DNA of 64,000 bases from Aestuariibaculum sp. M13 (GTDB taxonomy: Bacteria > Bacteroidota > Bacteroidia > Flavobacteriales > Flavobacteriaceae), in assembly GCF_024723255.1 (NCBI RefSeq), contig NZ_JANIAC010000002.1, forward strand, positions 186,001 to 250,000. Reading direction: 5' to 3'. The translations under genes were made by a program, and so were the position numbers. Under the pieces are notes generated by a model. It worked only from the letters and a program-made list of their open reading frames with translations, was not told the DNA's origin and searched no databases. Position 1 is the first letter of the stretch. Every line of letters begins with the position of its first letter. Below are positions 41,696-51,407 of this stretch, piece after piece.

Positions 41696-41757
41696 AAATG
41701 TATTGAATAAATTCAACATATTTTAAAACCCGTTTGAGACAATCAAGCGGGTTTTTT
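41682..41757 (+). promoter_or_regulatory. Transcription attenuator of the histidine operon (antiterminator and terminator)
   Basis: The terminator is AAAACCCGTTTGA (41725-41737) paired with TCAAGCGGGTTTT (41743-41755) over 13 bases with one G-U, loop GACAA, then T-run. The antiterminator is CTCAAGCG (41682-41689, inside the leader peptide frame) paired with CGTTTGAG (41731-41738), using the left arm of the terminator; the two are mutually exclusive. TCAAGCG occurs identically at 41683 and 41743. A small stem TTGAA/TTCAA (41703-41716) between them brings the arms together. A ribosome stalled at the His codons leaves 41682-41689 free and lets hisG be read; one that reaches the stop codon covers it and allows termination. 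Confidence 0.82.
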
Positions 41758-41807
41758 ATTTCTAAACCAACTAATTGTTTCAAACTCATATAAACCGAAA
41801 TGAACTA

Positions 41808-42665
41808 ATGAGTAAATTACGAATTGCAGTACAAAAAGCTGGTCGTTTACACGACGAATCCATGGAATTGTTAAAAAATATCGGTATATCTATCGATAAC
41901 GGAAAAGATCAATTAAAGGCTTCTGCCAGAAACTTCCCTGTCGAAGTGTTTTATTTAAGAAATGGCGATATCCCTCAATATCTTAAAGATGGTGTTGTTG
42001 ATGCCGCGATTATTGGAGAAAATGTTCTAATTGAAAAGGGTGAAGATATTGGCATTGCCGAAAAATTAGGGTTTTCATCTTGTCGTGTTTGTATTGCTGT
42101 GCCAAAATCTATGAAATATAACGGACTTACAGATTTAGAAGGTAAGCGCATTGCGACATCTTATCCGAATACTGTTCAAAAATATCTTGATACTAAAGGG
42201 GTTTCTGCAAACATTCACATTATTAACGGGTCGGTTGAAATTGCGCCAAACATAGGGCTCTCTGAAGCTATTTGTGATATTGTTTCTAGTGGAAGCACCT
42301 TGTTTAAGAATAACTTAAAGGAAGTTGAAACGCTGTTAAGGTCGGAAGCTGTTTTAGCTGTATCTCCAGTGCTAAACAAAGAAAAACAAGCTATTTTAGA
42401 TAAAATCCAGTTTAGAATTCAATCGGTTTTAAAAGGAAGAGAATCTAAATATGTATTATTAAATGCACCAAACGATAAAGTTCAGGATATTATTAATGTT
42501 CTGCCGGGAATGAAAAGCCCAACAGTTTTACCGTTAGCTCAGGAAGGGTGGAGTTCAATACACTCGGTTATTAGTAAAAATGAATTCTGGGATGTTATTG
42601 ATGAATTGAAAGCCAAGGGCGCCCAAGGTATTTTAGTATGTCCTATTGAAAAAATGGTTCTTTAA
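41808..42665 (+). CDS. hisG: ATP phosphoribosyltransferase HisG
   Basis: First enzyme of histidine synthesis, joining ATP and PRPP. The start is set at the ATG at 41808 (MSKLRIAVQKAGRLHDES); an upstream TTG in frame would add eleven residues that lie next to the attenuator and look non-coding. Of about 285 residues, the N-terminal part is the catalytic bilobed domain (DAAIIGENVLIEKGEDI, RIATSYPNTVQKYLD, EIAPNIGLSEAICDIVSSGSTL) and the last 75 form the long-form regulatory domain (VLLNAPNDKVQDIINVLPGMKSPTVLPL), so HisZ is not needed and feedback inhibition by His is expected. Confidence 0.97.
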   Translation: MSKLRIAVQKAGRLHDESMELLKNIGISIDNGKDQLKASARNFPVEVFYLRNGDIPQYLKDGVVDAAIIGENVLIEKGEDIGIAEKLGFSSCRVCIAVPKSMKYNGLTDLEGKRIATSYPNTVQKYLDTKGVSANIHIINGSVEIAPNIGLSEAICDIVSSGSTLFKNNLKEVETLLRSEAVLAVSPVLNKEKQAILDKIQFRIQSVLKGRESKYVLLNAPNDKVQDIINVLPGMKSPTVLPLAQEGWSSIHSVISKNEFWDVIDELKAKGAQGILVCPIEKMVL

Positions 42666-42677
42666 TTTTTTGATGAT

Positions 42678-43961
42678 ATGCAGATAATTAATAATCCTAA
42701 ACAATCGAAATGGGCAGAAGTCTTGAAGCGACCTACGCAGACTGTCGACGATATAGAAGCTACTGTCAATAAAATATTCAATGAAGTTAAAAAGGAAGGT
42801 GATAAAGCGATTAAAAATTATACGCTTCAGTTTGATCAAGTTGATTTAGAAACGAATATCGTGTCTGCTGAAGAAATTCAATTGGCTGCCGATAGAGTTT
42901 CAGAAGATTTAAAAAAAGCCATAACTGAGGCAAAACAGAATATAGAGACTTTTCACAGCGCTCAAAAAACTTCAAGAGTTAAAGTTGAAACCACTAACGG
43001 AGTCGTTTGCTGGCAGGAAAAACGTCCCATTGAAAAAGTGGGATTATACATTCCGGGAGGAACAGCGCCTTTGTTTTCAACAGTTTTAATGTTGGCTGTG
43101 CCTGCGCAAATCGCTGGATGCAAGGAAATTGTTTTATGTTCTCCTCCAAACAAAGAAGGGCAATTGGCAAACGAAATTCTATTTGCAGCACAGCTTTGTG
43201 GGGTCACTAAAATTATAAAAGTCGGAGGTATTCAAGCGATTGCCGGATTAACTTTCGGTACAGAAATTATCCCTAAGGTTTATAAAATTTTCGGACCAGG
43301 GAATCAGTTTGTAACTGTAGCTAAGCAATTGGCGACAAAATTTGGCGTGGCTATCGATATGCCTGCAGGACCAAGTGAATTATTGGTGGTGGCCGATGAC
43401 ACCGGGAATCCAGCCTATATTGCTTCAGATCTCCTTAGTCAGGCAGAGCACGGCGTCGATAGCCAGGTGATTTTAGTGTCAACTTCTAAAAATGTGGTTC
43501 AAAAAGTATCTGAGGAAGTTGAAAAACAATTAGAGGTTCTTCCGCGTAAAGCCATTGCAGAAAAAGCTATTGCAAATTCGAAGTTGATTTATGTTGAAAA
43601 TGACAATGCTGCATTAGAATTAATCAATGAATACGGCCCGGAACACTTTATTATTTGTGCTAAAAATGAAGATTTTTATGTAAATGGTATTGCCAATGCA
43701 GGCTCTATTTTTATTGGTGATTATACCCCTGAAAGCGCTGGTGATTATGCTTCTGGTACGAATCATACTTTGCCTACTAATGGATTTTCAAAAGCGTATT
43801 CTGGTGTGAATTTAGATAGTTTTCAAAAGAGTATGACCTTTCAGAAAATTTCTAAAGAAGGCTTGTTGAACATAGGTAACACTATTGAGCAAATGGCGGA
43901 AGCTGAAGGATTGCAAGCCCATAAAAACGCAGTGTCAATTCGATTAAAGGATATTGAATAA
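42678..43961 (+). CDS. hisD: Histidinol dehydrogenase HisD
   Basis: Carries out the last two oxidations from histidinol to histidine with NAD and zinc. The 427-residue protein has the family segments WQEKRPIEKVGLYIPGGTAPLFSTVLML in order, then KVYKIFGPGNQFVTVAKQ, DMPAGPSELLVVADD, LSQAEHGVDSQVILVS with zinc ligands Gln and His, and EYGPEHFIIC plus GDYASGTNHTLPTNGFSKAYSG. It lies twelve bases after hisG, and its stop codon shares a base with the hisC start. Confidence 0.98.
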   Translation: MQIINNPKQSKWAEVLKRPTQTVDDIEATVNKIFNEVKKEGDKAIKNYTLQFDQVDLETNIVSAEEIQLAADRVSEDLKKAITEAKQNIETFHSAQKTSRVKVETTNGVVCWQEKRPIEKVGLYIPGGTAPLFSTVLMLAVPAQIAGCKEIVLCSPPNKEGQLANEILFAAQLCGVTKIIKVGGIQAIAGLTFGTEIIPKVYKIFGPGNQFVTVAKQLATKFGVAIDMPAGPSELLVVADDTGNPAYIASDLLSQAEHGVDSQVILVSTSKNVVQKVSEEVEKQLEVLPRKAIAEKAIANSKLIYVENDNAALELINEYGPEHFIICAKNEDFYVNGIANAGSIFIGDYTPESAGDYASGTNHTLPTNGFSKAYSGVNLDSFQKSMTFQKISKEGLLNIGNTIEQMAEAEGLQAHKNAVSIRLKDIE

Positions 43962-44995
43962 TGAATATAAAAGATTTATTAAGGCCCACCATTAAGGCAT
44001 TAAAGCCGTATTCTTCTGCGCGTGATGAGTTTCAGGGTGCTTCCGATAATATGGTGTTTTTAGATGCTAATGAAAATCCGTTCGAGAACGGGGTTAACCG
44101 GTATCCAGATCCGTTACAACGTACTTTAAAATCACTTTGGTCAGACATTAAAGGTGTGCCAACGCAAAATATCATGTTTGGAAATGGAAGCGACGAAGTT
44201 TTAGATTTAATCTATCGTGCGTTTTGCGAACCCAACCAGGATAATGTTATCACCTTACCGCCAACATACGGGATGTATGAGGTGTTGGCCAATTTAAATG
44301 CGATTAGCATTAAGAAAGTTAGCTTAGATGAAAATTTTCAACCTAAAGTCGATAAGATTTTAAGTGTTGTAGACGAGAATAGTAAACTGTTGTTTGTTTG
44401 TTCACCAAACAATCCGTCAGGAAATAGTTTTAATGCTAAAGCTATTGAAAGATTGGTTTCAGAGTTTAAAGGTATTGTAGTAATTGACGAAGCTTATATC
44501 GACTTTTCAAAAGAACAAAGCTGGGTCTCTAAATTAGAACAATTCCCTAATTTAATTGTAACGCAAACCGTTTCTAAGGCTTATGCTATGGCAGGAATCC
44601 GTTTAGGAATTTGTTATGCGTCAACTGAAATTATTTCGGTGTTAAACGCCATAAAACCACCATATAACATCAATGAGCTCACTCAGAAGAAAGCCATTGA
44701 ATTATTAAGTATTAAAGATATAGCAACTAACCAAATTCAAGATATCCTTTCAGAAAGAGAAAAGTTAATAGAGGCTTTAACATCGGTGAATTATATTTCT
44801 AAAATTTACCCAACCGATGCCAATTTTGTATTAGTTAAGGTTGATGATGCCAATAAACGTTATAATCAGCTAATTGAAAAGGGGATTGTAATTAGAAACA
44901 GAACAACACAACCAGGCTGTGAAAATACGTTAAGATTAACGGTTGGAACAGCTGATGAAAATAAAATATTAATAGATACCTTAAAATCTATATAA
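43961..44995 (+). CDS. hisC: Histidinol-phosphate aminotransferase HisC
   Basis: PLP enzyme that converts imidazole-acetol phosphate to histidinol phosphate. The 344-residue protein has [57 protein letters not shown], and the PLP-binding Lys in [16 protein letters not shown]. The start codon overlaps the hisD stop by one base and its own stop overlaps the hisB start, showing tight translational coupling. A second, exported HisC-like protein is encoded at 62248. Confidence 0.97.
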   Translation: MNIKDLLRPTIKALKPYSSARDEFQGASDNMVFLDANENPFENGVNRYPDPLQRTLKSLWSDIKGVPTQNIMFGNGSDEVLDLIYRAFCEPNQDNVITLPPTYGMYEVLANLNAISIKKVSLDENFQPKVDKILSVVDENSKLLFVCSPNNPSGNSFNAKAIERLVSEFKGIVVIDEAYIDFSKEQSWVSKLEQFPNLIVTQTVSKAYAMAGIRLGICYASTEIISVLNAIKPPYNINELTQKKAIELLSIKDIATNQIQDILSEREKLIEALTSVNYISKIYPTDANFVLVKVDDANKRYNQLIEKGIVIRNRTTQPGCENTLRLTVGTADENKILIDTLKSI

Positions 44996-46131
44996 TGAAA
45001 AAAGTATTATTTATAGACCGCGATGGTACATTGGTGTTAGAGCCACCCGTAGATTATCAGTTAGATAGTTTAGAGAAATTGGAGTTCTATCCCAAAGTAT
45101 TTCAATATATGGCTAAAATAGCCAGTGAATTAGATTACGAACTGGTTATGGTAACCAATCAGGACGGCTTGGGAACCGATTCATTTCCTGAAGACACTTT
45201 TTGGCCGGCTCAAAATAAAATTATTGATGCCTTTGTTAAAGAAGGTGTTGAATTTGCAGATATTCATATCGATAAAACATTTCCACACGAAAATGCACCA
45301 ACGCGAAAACCAAGAACCGGTTTATTAACCAAATATTTTTCTCAAGATTACGATTTAGAAAACTCCTTCGTTTTAGGTGATCGTATTACCGATATGGAAT
45401 TAGCAAAGAATCTTGGGGCAAAAGGGATTTATCTTTCTGAAGACCCGAATCTTGGAGCAGATGAAATAGAATCCTCAACCAAAGAAATCTACGACGCTAT
45501 TGCATTAACATCGACTGACTGGAAAGAAATCTACGAGTTTTTAAAACTGAAGGATCGCGTTTCTGAAATTACCAGAAATACAAACGAAACCAAAATTTAT
45601 ATCAAACTGAATTTAGACGGTTCAGGTAAAAATGATATCGAGACTGGTTTGTCGTTTTTCGATCATATGTTAGATCAGATTGGGCGTCACGGTGCTATGG
45701 ACTTAACCATTAAAGTTGATGGTGATTTAGAGGTTGATGAACACCATACTATCGAAGACACTATGATTGCTTTAGGGGAAGTGTTTAGTAAAGCTCTTGG
45801 TAATAAATTAGGCATTGAACGTTACGGGTTTTGTTTGCCAATGGACGATTGTTTAGCTCAGGTAGCTGTAGATTTTGGTGGTCGTAACTGGCTAGAATGG
45901 GATGCCGAATTTAAACGTGAAAAAATCGGCGATATGCCAACCGAAATGTTCTTTCATTTATTTAAATCGTTTACTGATGGTGCTAAATGTAATTTAAATG
46001 TAAAAGCCGAAGGTGTAAACGAACATCACAAAATCGAAGGTATTTTTAAAGCCTTTGCTAAAGCCATGAAAATGGCGGTAAAACGAGATTCGAATAAGAT
46101 GTTTTTACCATCAACAAAAGGAATGTTATAA
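44995..46131 (+). CDS. hisB: Bifunctional histidinol-phosphatase / imidazoleglycerol-phosphate dehydratase HisB
   Basis: The 378-residue fused enzyme carries out two steps. The N-terminal HAD phosphatase (about 1-165) has the nucleophile Asp8 in [20 protein letters not shown] and [14 protein letters not shown]. The C-terminal dehydratase (about 195-378) has [43 protein letters not shown] and [23 protein letters not shown], with the manganese-binding His clusters. In the phosphatase half the zinc-loop cysteines of E. coli HisB are absent: the loop reads [17 protein letters not shown]. Fused HisB is normal in this phylum. Confidence 0.97.
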   Translation: MKKVLFIDRDGTLVLEPPVDYQLDSLEKLEFYPKVFQYMAKIASELDYELVMVTNQDGLGTDSFPEDTFWPAQNKIIDAFVKEGVEFADIHIDKTFPHENAPTRKPRTGLLTKYFSQDYDLENSFVLGDRITDMELAKNLGAKGIYLSEDPNLGADEIESSTKEIYDAIALTSTDWKEIYEFLKLKDRVSEITRNTNETKIYIKLNLDGSGKNDIETGLSFFDHMLDQIGRHGAMDLTIKVDGDLEVDEHHTIEDTMIALGEVFSKALGNKLGIERYGFCLPMDDCLAQVAVDFGGRNWLEWDAEFKREKIGDMPTEMFFHLFKSFTDGAKCNLNVKAEGVNEHHKIEGIFKAFAKAMKMAVKRDSNKMFLPSTKGML

Positions 46132-46713
46132 ATGAAACTAGTTATTATAAATTACGGAGCAGGAAATATTAAAAGTATTCAGTTTGCTTTTAAGCGTCTG
46201 GGTGTTGATGCTGTGCTTTCAAACGACCCAGAAGAAATTCTTGCTGCCGAGAAAATCATATTTCCTGGTGTAGGTGAGGCCAGTAGTGCTATGGCAATGC
46301 TGGAAGAATCCGGATTAGATAAACTTATCCCAAAATTAAAACAACCGGTTTTAGGGATTTGCTTAGGGATGCAACTACTTTGTGAATTCACCGAAGAAGG
46401 CAATACCAAGGGACTTGGTGTATTTAAAACGGTAGTAAAACGTTTTGATAACTCCGTTAAAGTACCTCAAATGGGCTGGAATGTCATTAAAGAGCTGAAA
46501 TCGAATCTATTTAAAGATGTTAAAGAAAAGGAATACATGTATCTTGTACATAGTTATTATGCTGAGCATTGCCCTGAAACCATCGCAACCACAGATTACG
46601 GATTAAACTATGCTTCGGCTTTGCAACATAAAAACTTTTACGGCGTGCAGTTTCACCCAGAAAAGAGTAGCTTAGCAGGAGAACAAATTTTAAAAAACTT
46701 TTTAGAGCTATAA
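46132..46713 (+). CDS. hisH: Imidazole glycerol phosphate synthase, glutaminase subunit HisH
   Basis: The 193-residue class I glutamine amidotransferase supplies ammonia to HisF. The catalytic triad is visible: Cys in [12 protein letters not shown], and His and Glu in [14 protein letters not shown]. The oxyanion-strand motif [11 protein letters not shown] and VPQMGWN are also present. The gene begins immediately after the hisB stop codon. Confidence 0.97.
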   Translation: MKLVIINYGAGNIKSIQFAFKRLGVDAVLSNDPEEILAAEKIIFPGVGEASSAMAMLEESGLDKLIPKLKQPVLGICLGMQLLCEFTEEGNTKGLGVFKTVVKRFDNSVKVPQMGWNVIKELKSNLFKDVKEKEYMYLVHSYYAEHCPETIATTDYGLNYASALQHKNFYGVQFHPEKSSLAGEQILKNFLEL

Positions 46714-46714
46714 C

Positions 46715-47449
46715 ATGAGAATTATACCAGCCATAGATATTATAGATGGGAAATGTGTCCGTCTAACCAAAGGCGATTACGACACAAAAAAAGTATACAA
46801 CGAGAATCCGTTAGAAGTTGCTAAAATGTTTGAAGATGCAGGTATTCAGTATTTGCATTTAGTCGATTTAGATGGCGCAAAAGCCCAGCACATCGTTAAT
46901 TACAAGGTTTTAGAGCAAATTGCATCAAAAACCAAGTTAAAGGTAGATTTTGGCGGCGGATTAAAAACTAATGAAGATTTACATATTGCCTTCAATTCAG
47001 GAGCCCGACAAATTACAGGAGGTAGTATTGCAGTAAAGGACGCTAAGACTTTTGAAGGTTGGATTTCAAAATACGGATCTGAAAAAATTATTCTGGGGGC
47101 CGACAGTAATGCAGGAAAAATTGCAATTAGCGGTTGGCAGGAAGATAGTCAGGAAGAGTTAATTCCGTTTATAAAAGGTTATCAGAAAAAGGGCATTCAA
47201 TATGTGATTTGTACAGATATTTCCAAAGACGGTATGCTGCAGGGACCTTCAGTAGATTTATATAAAGAAATTATTACTGAGTGTTCAAGCGCGAGTAACG
47301 GCCAATCAGTTAAATTAATTGCTTCAGGAGGTATTTCAATTATTGATGAATTGCCGGTTTTAAAAGAATTGGGTTGCGAAGGTGTTATTATTGGTAAGGC
47401 GATTTACGAAAATAGAATCACCTTAAAACAGCTCGAAAAATTTATATAG
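46715..47449 (+). CDS. hisA: ProFAR isomerase HisA
   Basis: The 244-residue beta-alpha barrel isomerises ProFAR to PRFAR. The opening [23 protein letters not shown] holds the catalytic Asp8, and the second catalytic Asp is in [13 protein letters not shown]. Phosphate sites are [14 protein letters not shown] and [12 protein letters not shown]. It starts one base after the hisH stop codon. Confidence 0.97.
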   Translation: MRIIPAIDIIDGKCVRLTKGDYDTKKVYNENPLEVAKMFEDAGIQYLHLVDLDGAKAQHIVNYKVLEQIASKTKLKVDFGGGLKTNEDLHIAFNSGARQITGGSIAVKDAKTFEGWISKYGSEKIILGADSNAGKIAISGWQEDSQEELIPFIKGYQKKGIQYVICTDISKDGMLQGPSVDLYKEIITECSSASNGQSVKLIASGGISIIDELPVLKELGCEGVIIGKAIYENRITLKQLEKFI

Positions 47450-47450
47450 T

Positions 47451-48206
47451 ATGCTAACAAAACGAATAGTTCCTTGTTTGGACATAAAAAACGGACGCAC
47501 CGTAAAAGGCGTGAATTTTGTTGATTTACGTGATGCTGGTGATCCAGTGGAATTAGCGAAGCAATATGCCGAAGTTGGCGCTGATGAATTGGTGTTTTTA
47601 GATATTGCAGCGACGTTAGAAGGTCGTGCTACAACCTTAGACATGGTGTTGCGTGTTGCGGAACAAGTAAATATTCCATTTACCGTTGGCGGCGGAATTT
47701 CTTCGGTAGAGCACGTTGATGCTTTGCTTCAGTGTGGTGCAGATAAGGTATCTATCAACTCTTCGGCAGTTAAACGCCCGGAGCTGGTTAACGAATTAGC
47801 CGATAAATTCGGGAGCCAATGCGTGGTAGTGGCTATTGATGCCAAACAGATTGATGGTGATTGGAAAGTACATTTGGCTGGCGGGAGTATTCCAACAGAT
47901 ATCGATTTATTTGAATGGGCTAAAGAAGTTGAAGATCGCGGCGCTGGTGAAATTCTATTCACATCCATGGATCATGACGGTACCAAAAACGGATTTGCAA
48001 ATGAAGCTTTAGCTCGACTTTCTGAGGAATTAAACATCCCGATTATTGCCTCAGGAGGCGCTGGAAATGTACAGCATTTTGTAGATACGTTTACAGAGGG
48101 GAAAGCCGATGCCGCTTTGGCTGCCAGTGTGTTTCACTTTGGAGAAATCCCAATCCCTGAATTAAAAAAAGAATTGAAAAAACATAATATAGAAGTGCGA
48201 TTATGA
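47451..48206 (+). CDS. hisF: Imidazole glycerol phosphate synthase, cyclase subunit HisF
   Basis: The 251-residue barrel partner of HisH makes imidazole glycerol phosphate and [27 protein letters not shown] carries the catalytic Asp11, and [14 protein letters not shown] the second Asp. Phosphate loops are FTVGGGISS and [12 protein letters not shown]. It follows hisA by one base, and its stop overlaps the hisI start by four bases (ATGA). Confidence 0.98.
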   Translation: MLTKRIVPCLDIKNGRTVKGVNFVDLRDAGDPVELAKQYAEVGADELVFLDIAATLEGRATTLDMVLRVAEQVNIPFTVGGGISSVEHVDALLQCGADKVSINSSAVKRPELVNELADKFGSQCVVVAIDAKQIDGDWKVHLAGGSIPTDIDLFEWAKEVEDRGAGEILFTSMDHDGTKNGFANEALARLSEELNIPIIASGGAGNVQHFVDTFTEGKADAALAASVFHFGEIPIPELKKELKKHNIEVRL

Positions 48207-48796
48207 CTACAAAATATGATGATAATGGACTAGTTCCAGCTATTATTCAAGATGCTACAACAAAAACGGTATTGATGTTGGGGTATATGAATGAAGCAGC
48301 TTATCAAAAGACTTTAGAAACTCAAAAGGTTACGTTTTTTAGTAGAAGTAAGCAACGCCTTTGGACGAAAGGAGAAGAAAGCGGTAATTTTTTAAACCTT
48401 GTTTCTATTAAGAACGACTGTGATAATGATACCTTGTTGGTTCAAGTGAATCCTGATGGACCAACTTGCCACAAAGGAACAGATAACTGTTGGGGAGAAG
48501 AAAATCAGTCTTCTTACGGATTTTTTTCAACTCTGGAAGATGTGATTAAAGAGCGCGTTGAAAACAAAGACACCAGCAAATCGTATGTAGCAAGCTTGTT
48601 TGCAAAGGGGATTAATAAAGTGGCTCAAAAAGTAGGAGAGGAGGCTGTAGAAACGGTTATTGAAGCTATGGATAATAATGATGAGTTGTTTCTGTACGAA
48701 TCAGCTGATTTGTTGTTCCACTATTTAATGTTGTTACAAGCAAAAGGTTTCACTTTAAAAGATATTGAAGCCCAATTAAAAGGGAGGCATAAATAA
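48203..48796 (+). CDS. hisI: Bifunctional phosphoribosyl-AMP cyclohydrolase / phosphoribosyl-ATP pyrophosphatase HisIE
   Basis: The 197-residue fused enzyme performs steps two and three of the pathway. The cyclohydrolase half (about 1-105) has [35 protein letters not shown] and the zinc and magnesium ligands in [12 protein letters not shown] and [12 protein letters not shown]. The pyrophosphatase half (about 110-197) has [24 protein letters not shown] with its acidic helix and [13 protein letters not shown]. It is the last gene of the his operon, followed by a strong terminator. Confidence 0.97.
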   Translation: MTTKYDDNGLVPAIIQDATTKTVLMLGYMNEAAYQKTLETQKVTFFSRSKQRLWTKGEESGNFLNLVSIKNDCDNDTLLVQVNPDGPTCHKGTDNCWGEENQSSYGFFSTLEDVIKERVENKDTSKSYVASLFAKGINKVAQKVGEEAVETVIEAMDNNDELFLYESADLLFHYLMLLQAKGFTLKDIEAQLKGRHK

Positions 48797-48800
48797 AATA

Positions 48801-48832
48801 AAAAAGGCATTAGAATTTCTAATGCCTTTTTT
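48801..48832. terminator. Intrinsic terminator closing the his operon
   Basis: AAAAAGGCATTAG pairs with CTAATGCCTTTTT through a five-base AATTT loop, with T-rich sequence after it and an A-run before it; it can also end the converging gene at 48851. Confidence 0.88.
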
Positions 48833-48850
48833 ATTTATTGAGATTCTTGA

Positions 48851-49267
48851 TTAAACAATCCAATGTTTTGAAATGGATTTTTTAGCAAACCAAACCAAAA
48901 ATACGGCAAAAGCAATAATACTAATCGTCATGCCTATGTGATCTGTGTAGCCGTTGATTAGAAAATACCCCATTTGAATAATTACTGCAATTAAAGAAAT
49001 TACGAGTAACGAATAAGAAGCTTTCTTTCTTAATAGTAAACCCAAACTGCCAATTGCTGCTGTGAATACTGCGATGGCAAAAGCGGCTGTTAACCATGAA
49101 GGTAGTGTGGATGCTAATTCTATTTGTTCTGAAGTCATTGATGCTTTCCAGCGGTCTGTTTTGTAAGCCTGACCAATATATTGATCAACGCCCATGAGAT
49201 TCCATAAAAGGGCGATAACACTCACCACCCAAAACCAGAAAGGAGGCTTTTGTTTTAAATTTGTCAT
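48851..49267 (-). CDS. Four-helix membrane protein of unknown function
   Basis: The 138-residue protein has four hydrophobic segments (WFWVVSVIALLWNLMGV, LTAAFAIAVFTAAIGSLGLLL, YSLLVISLIAVIIQMGYFLI, IGMTISIIAFAVFLVWF) and a polar loop TDRWKASMTSEQIELASTLPSW between the first two. From memory, relatives in Flavobacteriaceae are sometimes named sugar transporter, which is not supported by this small size. Probably an inner-membrane protein of unknown role. Confidence 0.75.
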   Translation of the reverse strand: MTNLKQKPPFWFWVVSVIALLWNLMGVDQYIGQAYKTDRWKASMTSEQIELASTLPSWLTAAFAIAVFTAAIGSLGLLLRKKASYSLLVISLIAVIIQMGYFLINGYTDHIGMTISIIAFAVFLVWFAKKSISKHWIV

Positions 49268-49367
49268 AATAATCGGTTTGTTAGTTAGTATTTACACTAT
49301 ACAATTTAGAAAATTTTTGCCATAACTAATAAAATAAGTTTACTTTGCTCGCGGATTAAATACAATA

Positions 49368-50144
49368 ATGAAAAAGCATTTTTACGTTATCACCATTCAA
49401 TATTTGGGTTATAGATTTCACGGCTGGCAAAAACAACCAGATGTAAAAACCCTGCATTTAATGGTTGATCGCACTTTGAATTTTATTTTAGAAGGTAAAA
49501 CCTTTAAAAGTTTAAGCTCAGGTAGAACCGATGCCATGGTGTCTGCGGAATGTGCCAAATTCGAATTATTTTTAGCTGAACCTTTGGAGGACATGCAAGC
49601 GTTCTTAAATTTGTTTAATTATAATTTACCACAAGATATTCGTGCTTTAGATATTACGGAAGTTGATGCTAAATTTAATATTATCAATCATTCAAAAACA
49701 AAGGAATACCTATATCTGTTTACGTTTGGAGAAAAATGTCATCCGTTTTGCGCGCCAATCATGACAACTATTCTTGATGATTTAGATATTGAATTAATGA
49801 AGGAAGGTGCAAAACTGTTTCAAGGGGAACATTACTTTAAATCGTATTGCTTTAAACCAACTGATAACGGAATTTATAATCGTGAAATCATGACCTGTGA
49901 AATTGTAGAAAACAATATTTACACCGCCAATTATTTCCCAAAGCAATCGTATGTATTACGAGTAAAAGGAAAAGGATTTATGCGTAATCAAATCCGACTC
50001 ATGATGGGAACTTTAATCGATTTAGGAAAAGGTAAATTAACTCTGGAAGATATAAAATACAGTTTGCAACAAGATGTTTTTGTGAAAATGGAATATATCG
50101 CTCCAGCATCAGGGCTGATTCTAAATAATATAGAATTTGAATAA
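49368..50144 (+). CDS. tRNA pseudouridine synthase of the TruA family
   Basis: The 258-residue protein has the TruA layout: an N-terminal TIQYLGYRFHGWQKQPD, the catalytic Asp in SSGRTDAMVSA, KTKEYLYLF in the middle and LRVKGKGFMRNQIRLMMGTLIDLG in the C-terminal half. TruA modifies positions 38-40 of tRNA anticodon arms. The sequence around the active site (GRTDAMVSAECAKF) departs from the usual GRTDAGVHA, so this may be a paralogue with other target sites; I leave the symbol empty for that reason. Confidence 0.85.
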   Translation: MKKHFYVITIQYLGYRFHGWQKQPDVKTLHLMVDRTLNFILEGKTFKSLSSGRTDAMVSAECAKFELFLAEPLEDMQAFLNLFNYNLPQDIRALDITEVDAKFNIINHSKTKEYLYLFTFGEKCHPFCAPIMTTILDDLDIELMKEGAKLFQGEHYFKSYCFKPTDNGIYNREIMTCEIVENNIYTANYFPKQSYVLRVKGKGFMRNQIRLMMGTLIDLGKGKLTLEDIKYSLQQDVFVKMEYIAPASGLILNNIEFE

Positions 50145-50190
50145 CGAAACTCCTTTTGTAATTTAGACTTCTAATTAAAAACCAATCTAT

Positions 50191-50865
50191 ATGAAAACCG
50201 TATCTGCAAACGTATTTAAGTTTTTTAAACAGTTAGAGCAAAACAATAACAGAGATTGGTTTAATGAACACAAAAAGGAATTTAAAGCGGTCGAGAAAGA
50301 TATTAAGGGGTTTTACAATAGCGTTTTAGAAACGTTAAAAACACACGACGAGGTTGATAAACTAAAAATCTTCCGTATCTATCGTGATGTGCGTTTTTCT
50401 AAAAACAAATTGCCATATAAAACACATTTTGGAGGTGCATTTCATAGAGTGAAACCACAGTTGAGAGGTGGGTATTATGTTCATATTCAGCCTAACAACG
50501 AAAGTTTTATAGCTACAGGATTTTGGGAGCCAAACCCAGCAGATTTACTGCGTATTCGCAAGGAGTTTGAAATGGATGCCAGTGAGATGAGAGCTATTTT
50601 AAAAGACGAAAAATTTAAAAATAATTGGGGAGCGCTTGTTGGAGATGAAGTCAAAACTGCTCCTAAAGGTTTCAGCAAAGATCATGAAAACATCGATTTA
50701 ATAAAGAAAAAACAATATATATTTATTAGAAAATATACTGACGCACAAGTTTTAGACGAAGGTTTTATAGATGATGTTGGCTTGGCATTTAAAGCTATTC
50801 GCCCATATTTTAATTATATGAGCGATGTGCTTACTACTAATTTAAACGGGGAAAGTTTGCTTTAA
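50191..50865 (+). CDS. DUF2461-family protein
   Basis: The 224-residue protein shows the DUF2461 pattern: FFKQLEQNNNRDWFNEHKKEF at the start, KIFRIYRDVRFSKNKLPYKTHFGG in the middle, GGYYVHIQPNNESFIATGFW and KKKQYIFIRKYTD later. The family is widespread in bacteria and has no established function. It has no signal peptide. It follows the TruA-family gene on the same strand and converges with the next gene, the stop codons overlapping by four bases. Confidence 0.88.
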   Translation: MKTVSANVFKFFKQLEQNNNRDWFNEHKKEFKAVEKDIKGFYNSVLETLKTHDEVDKLKIFRIYRDVRFSKNKLPYKTHFGGAFHRVKPQLRGGYYVHIQPNNESFIATGFWEPNPADLLRIRKEFEMDASEMRAILKDEKFKNNWGALVGDEVKTAPKGFSKDHENIDLIKKKQYIFIRKYTDAQVLDEGFIDDVGLAFKAIRPYFNYMSDVLTTNLNGESLL

Positions 50866-51278
50866 ATAGCTTTTAGAATTTCTGGTTTTTCAAAAAGCTG
50901 AACATTGTCAATTAGGCGTTGTCTTACCAAATTCATCATGCGTTTATTTAATGCAGACGAATTTTGAATATAGATTACATATTCTTCAACCGTAAACAAT
51001 CCAATAATCATTCCTTTTAAGGAGTTCCTAAATTTCATATCCTTAATAATAGCATTTTCAATGTAATCAATACGCTTTTCAATCGACAAGCTGTAAAACA
51101 CATTTTTATGTTTGCCAACATAATTCAGGAAAACTTCGTTTAGTAAATTGTTCTGAAATTTCACAATAGGGCGCAATACTAAATTCTGAAAACGTTCGTC
51201 ACTACTCATATTGTCGTTAATTGTAGTGGTTTTAAATTCAGGACGAATTTTTGTCAAGTTAATCTGTCTAGTATCCAT
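50862..51278 (-). CDS. Conserved flavobacterial protein of unknown function
   Basis: The 138-residue, mostly helical, soluble protein contains MSSDERFQNLVLRPIVKFQNNLL, EVFLNYVGKHKNVFY, IEKRIDYIENAIIKDMKFRNSLKGMIIG and NSSALNKRMMNLVRQRL. From memory, similar flavobacterial proteins are labelled glyoxalase, but there are no vicinal-oxygen-chelate metal motifs, so I do not use the name. The stop codon overlaps that of the DUF2461 gene on the other strand. Confidence 0.75.
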   Translation of the reverse strand: MDTRQINLTKIRPEFKTTTINDNMSSDERFQNLVLRPIVKFQNNLLNEVFLNYVGKHKNVFYSLSIEKRIDYIENAIIKDMKFRNSLKGMIIGLFTVEEYVIYIQNSSALNKRMMNLVRQRLIDNVQLFEKPEILKAI

Positions 51279-51407
51279 AATTATAAGAGTTTTACTAAAA
51301 CTATAAAATTAAAAAGCTTGATTTTGTATAGTAAATTATAATTGTTAACGACTTTATTAACAAATGATCTTTTTATCTTTATTCCAAAATTGATTTAAGA
51401 AGAAAAA

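Noticed and set aside
41775-41807. TTG-initiated extension of hisG by eleven residues
   Set aside because: The added residues do not fit the HisG N-terminus; the ATG at 41808 begins exactly at the usual family start.
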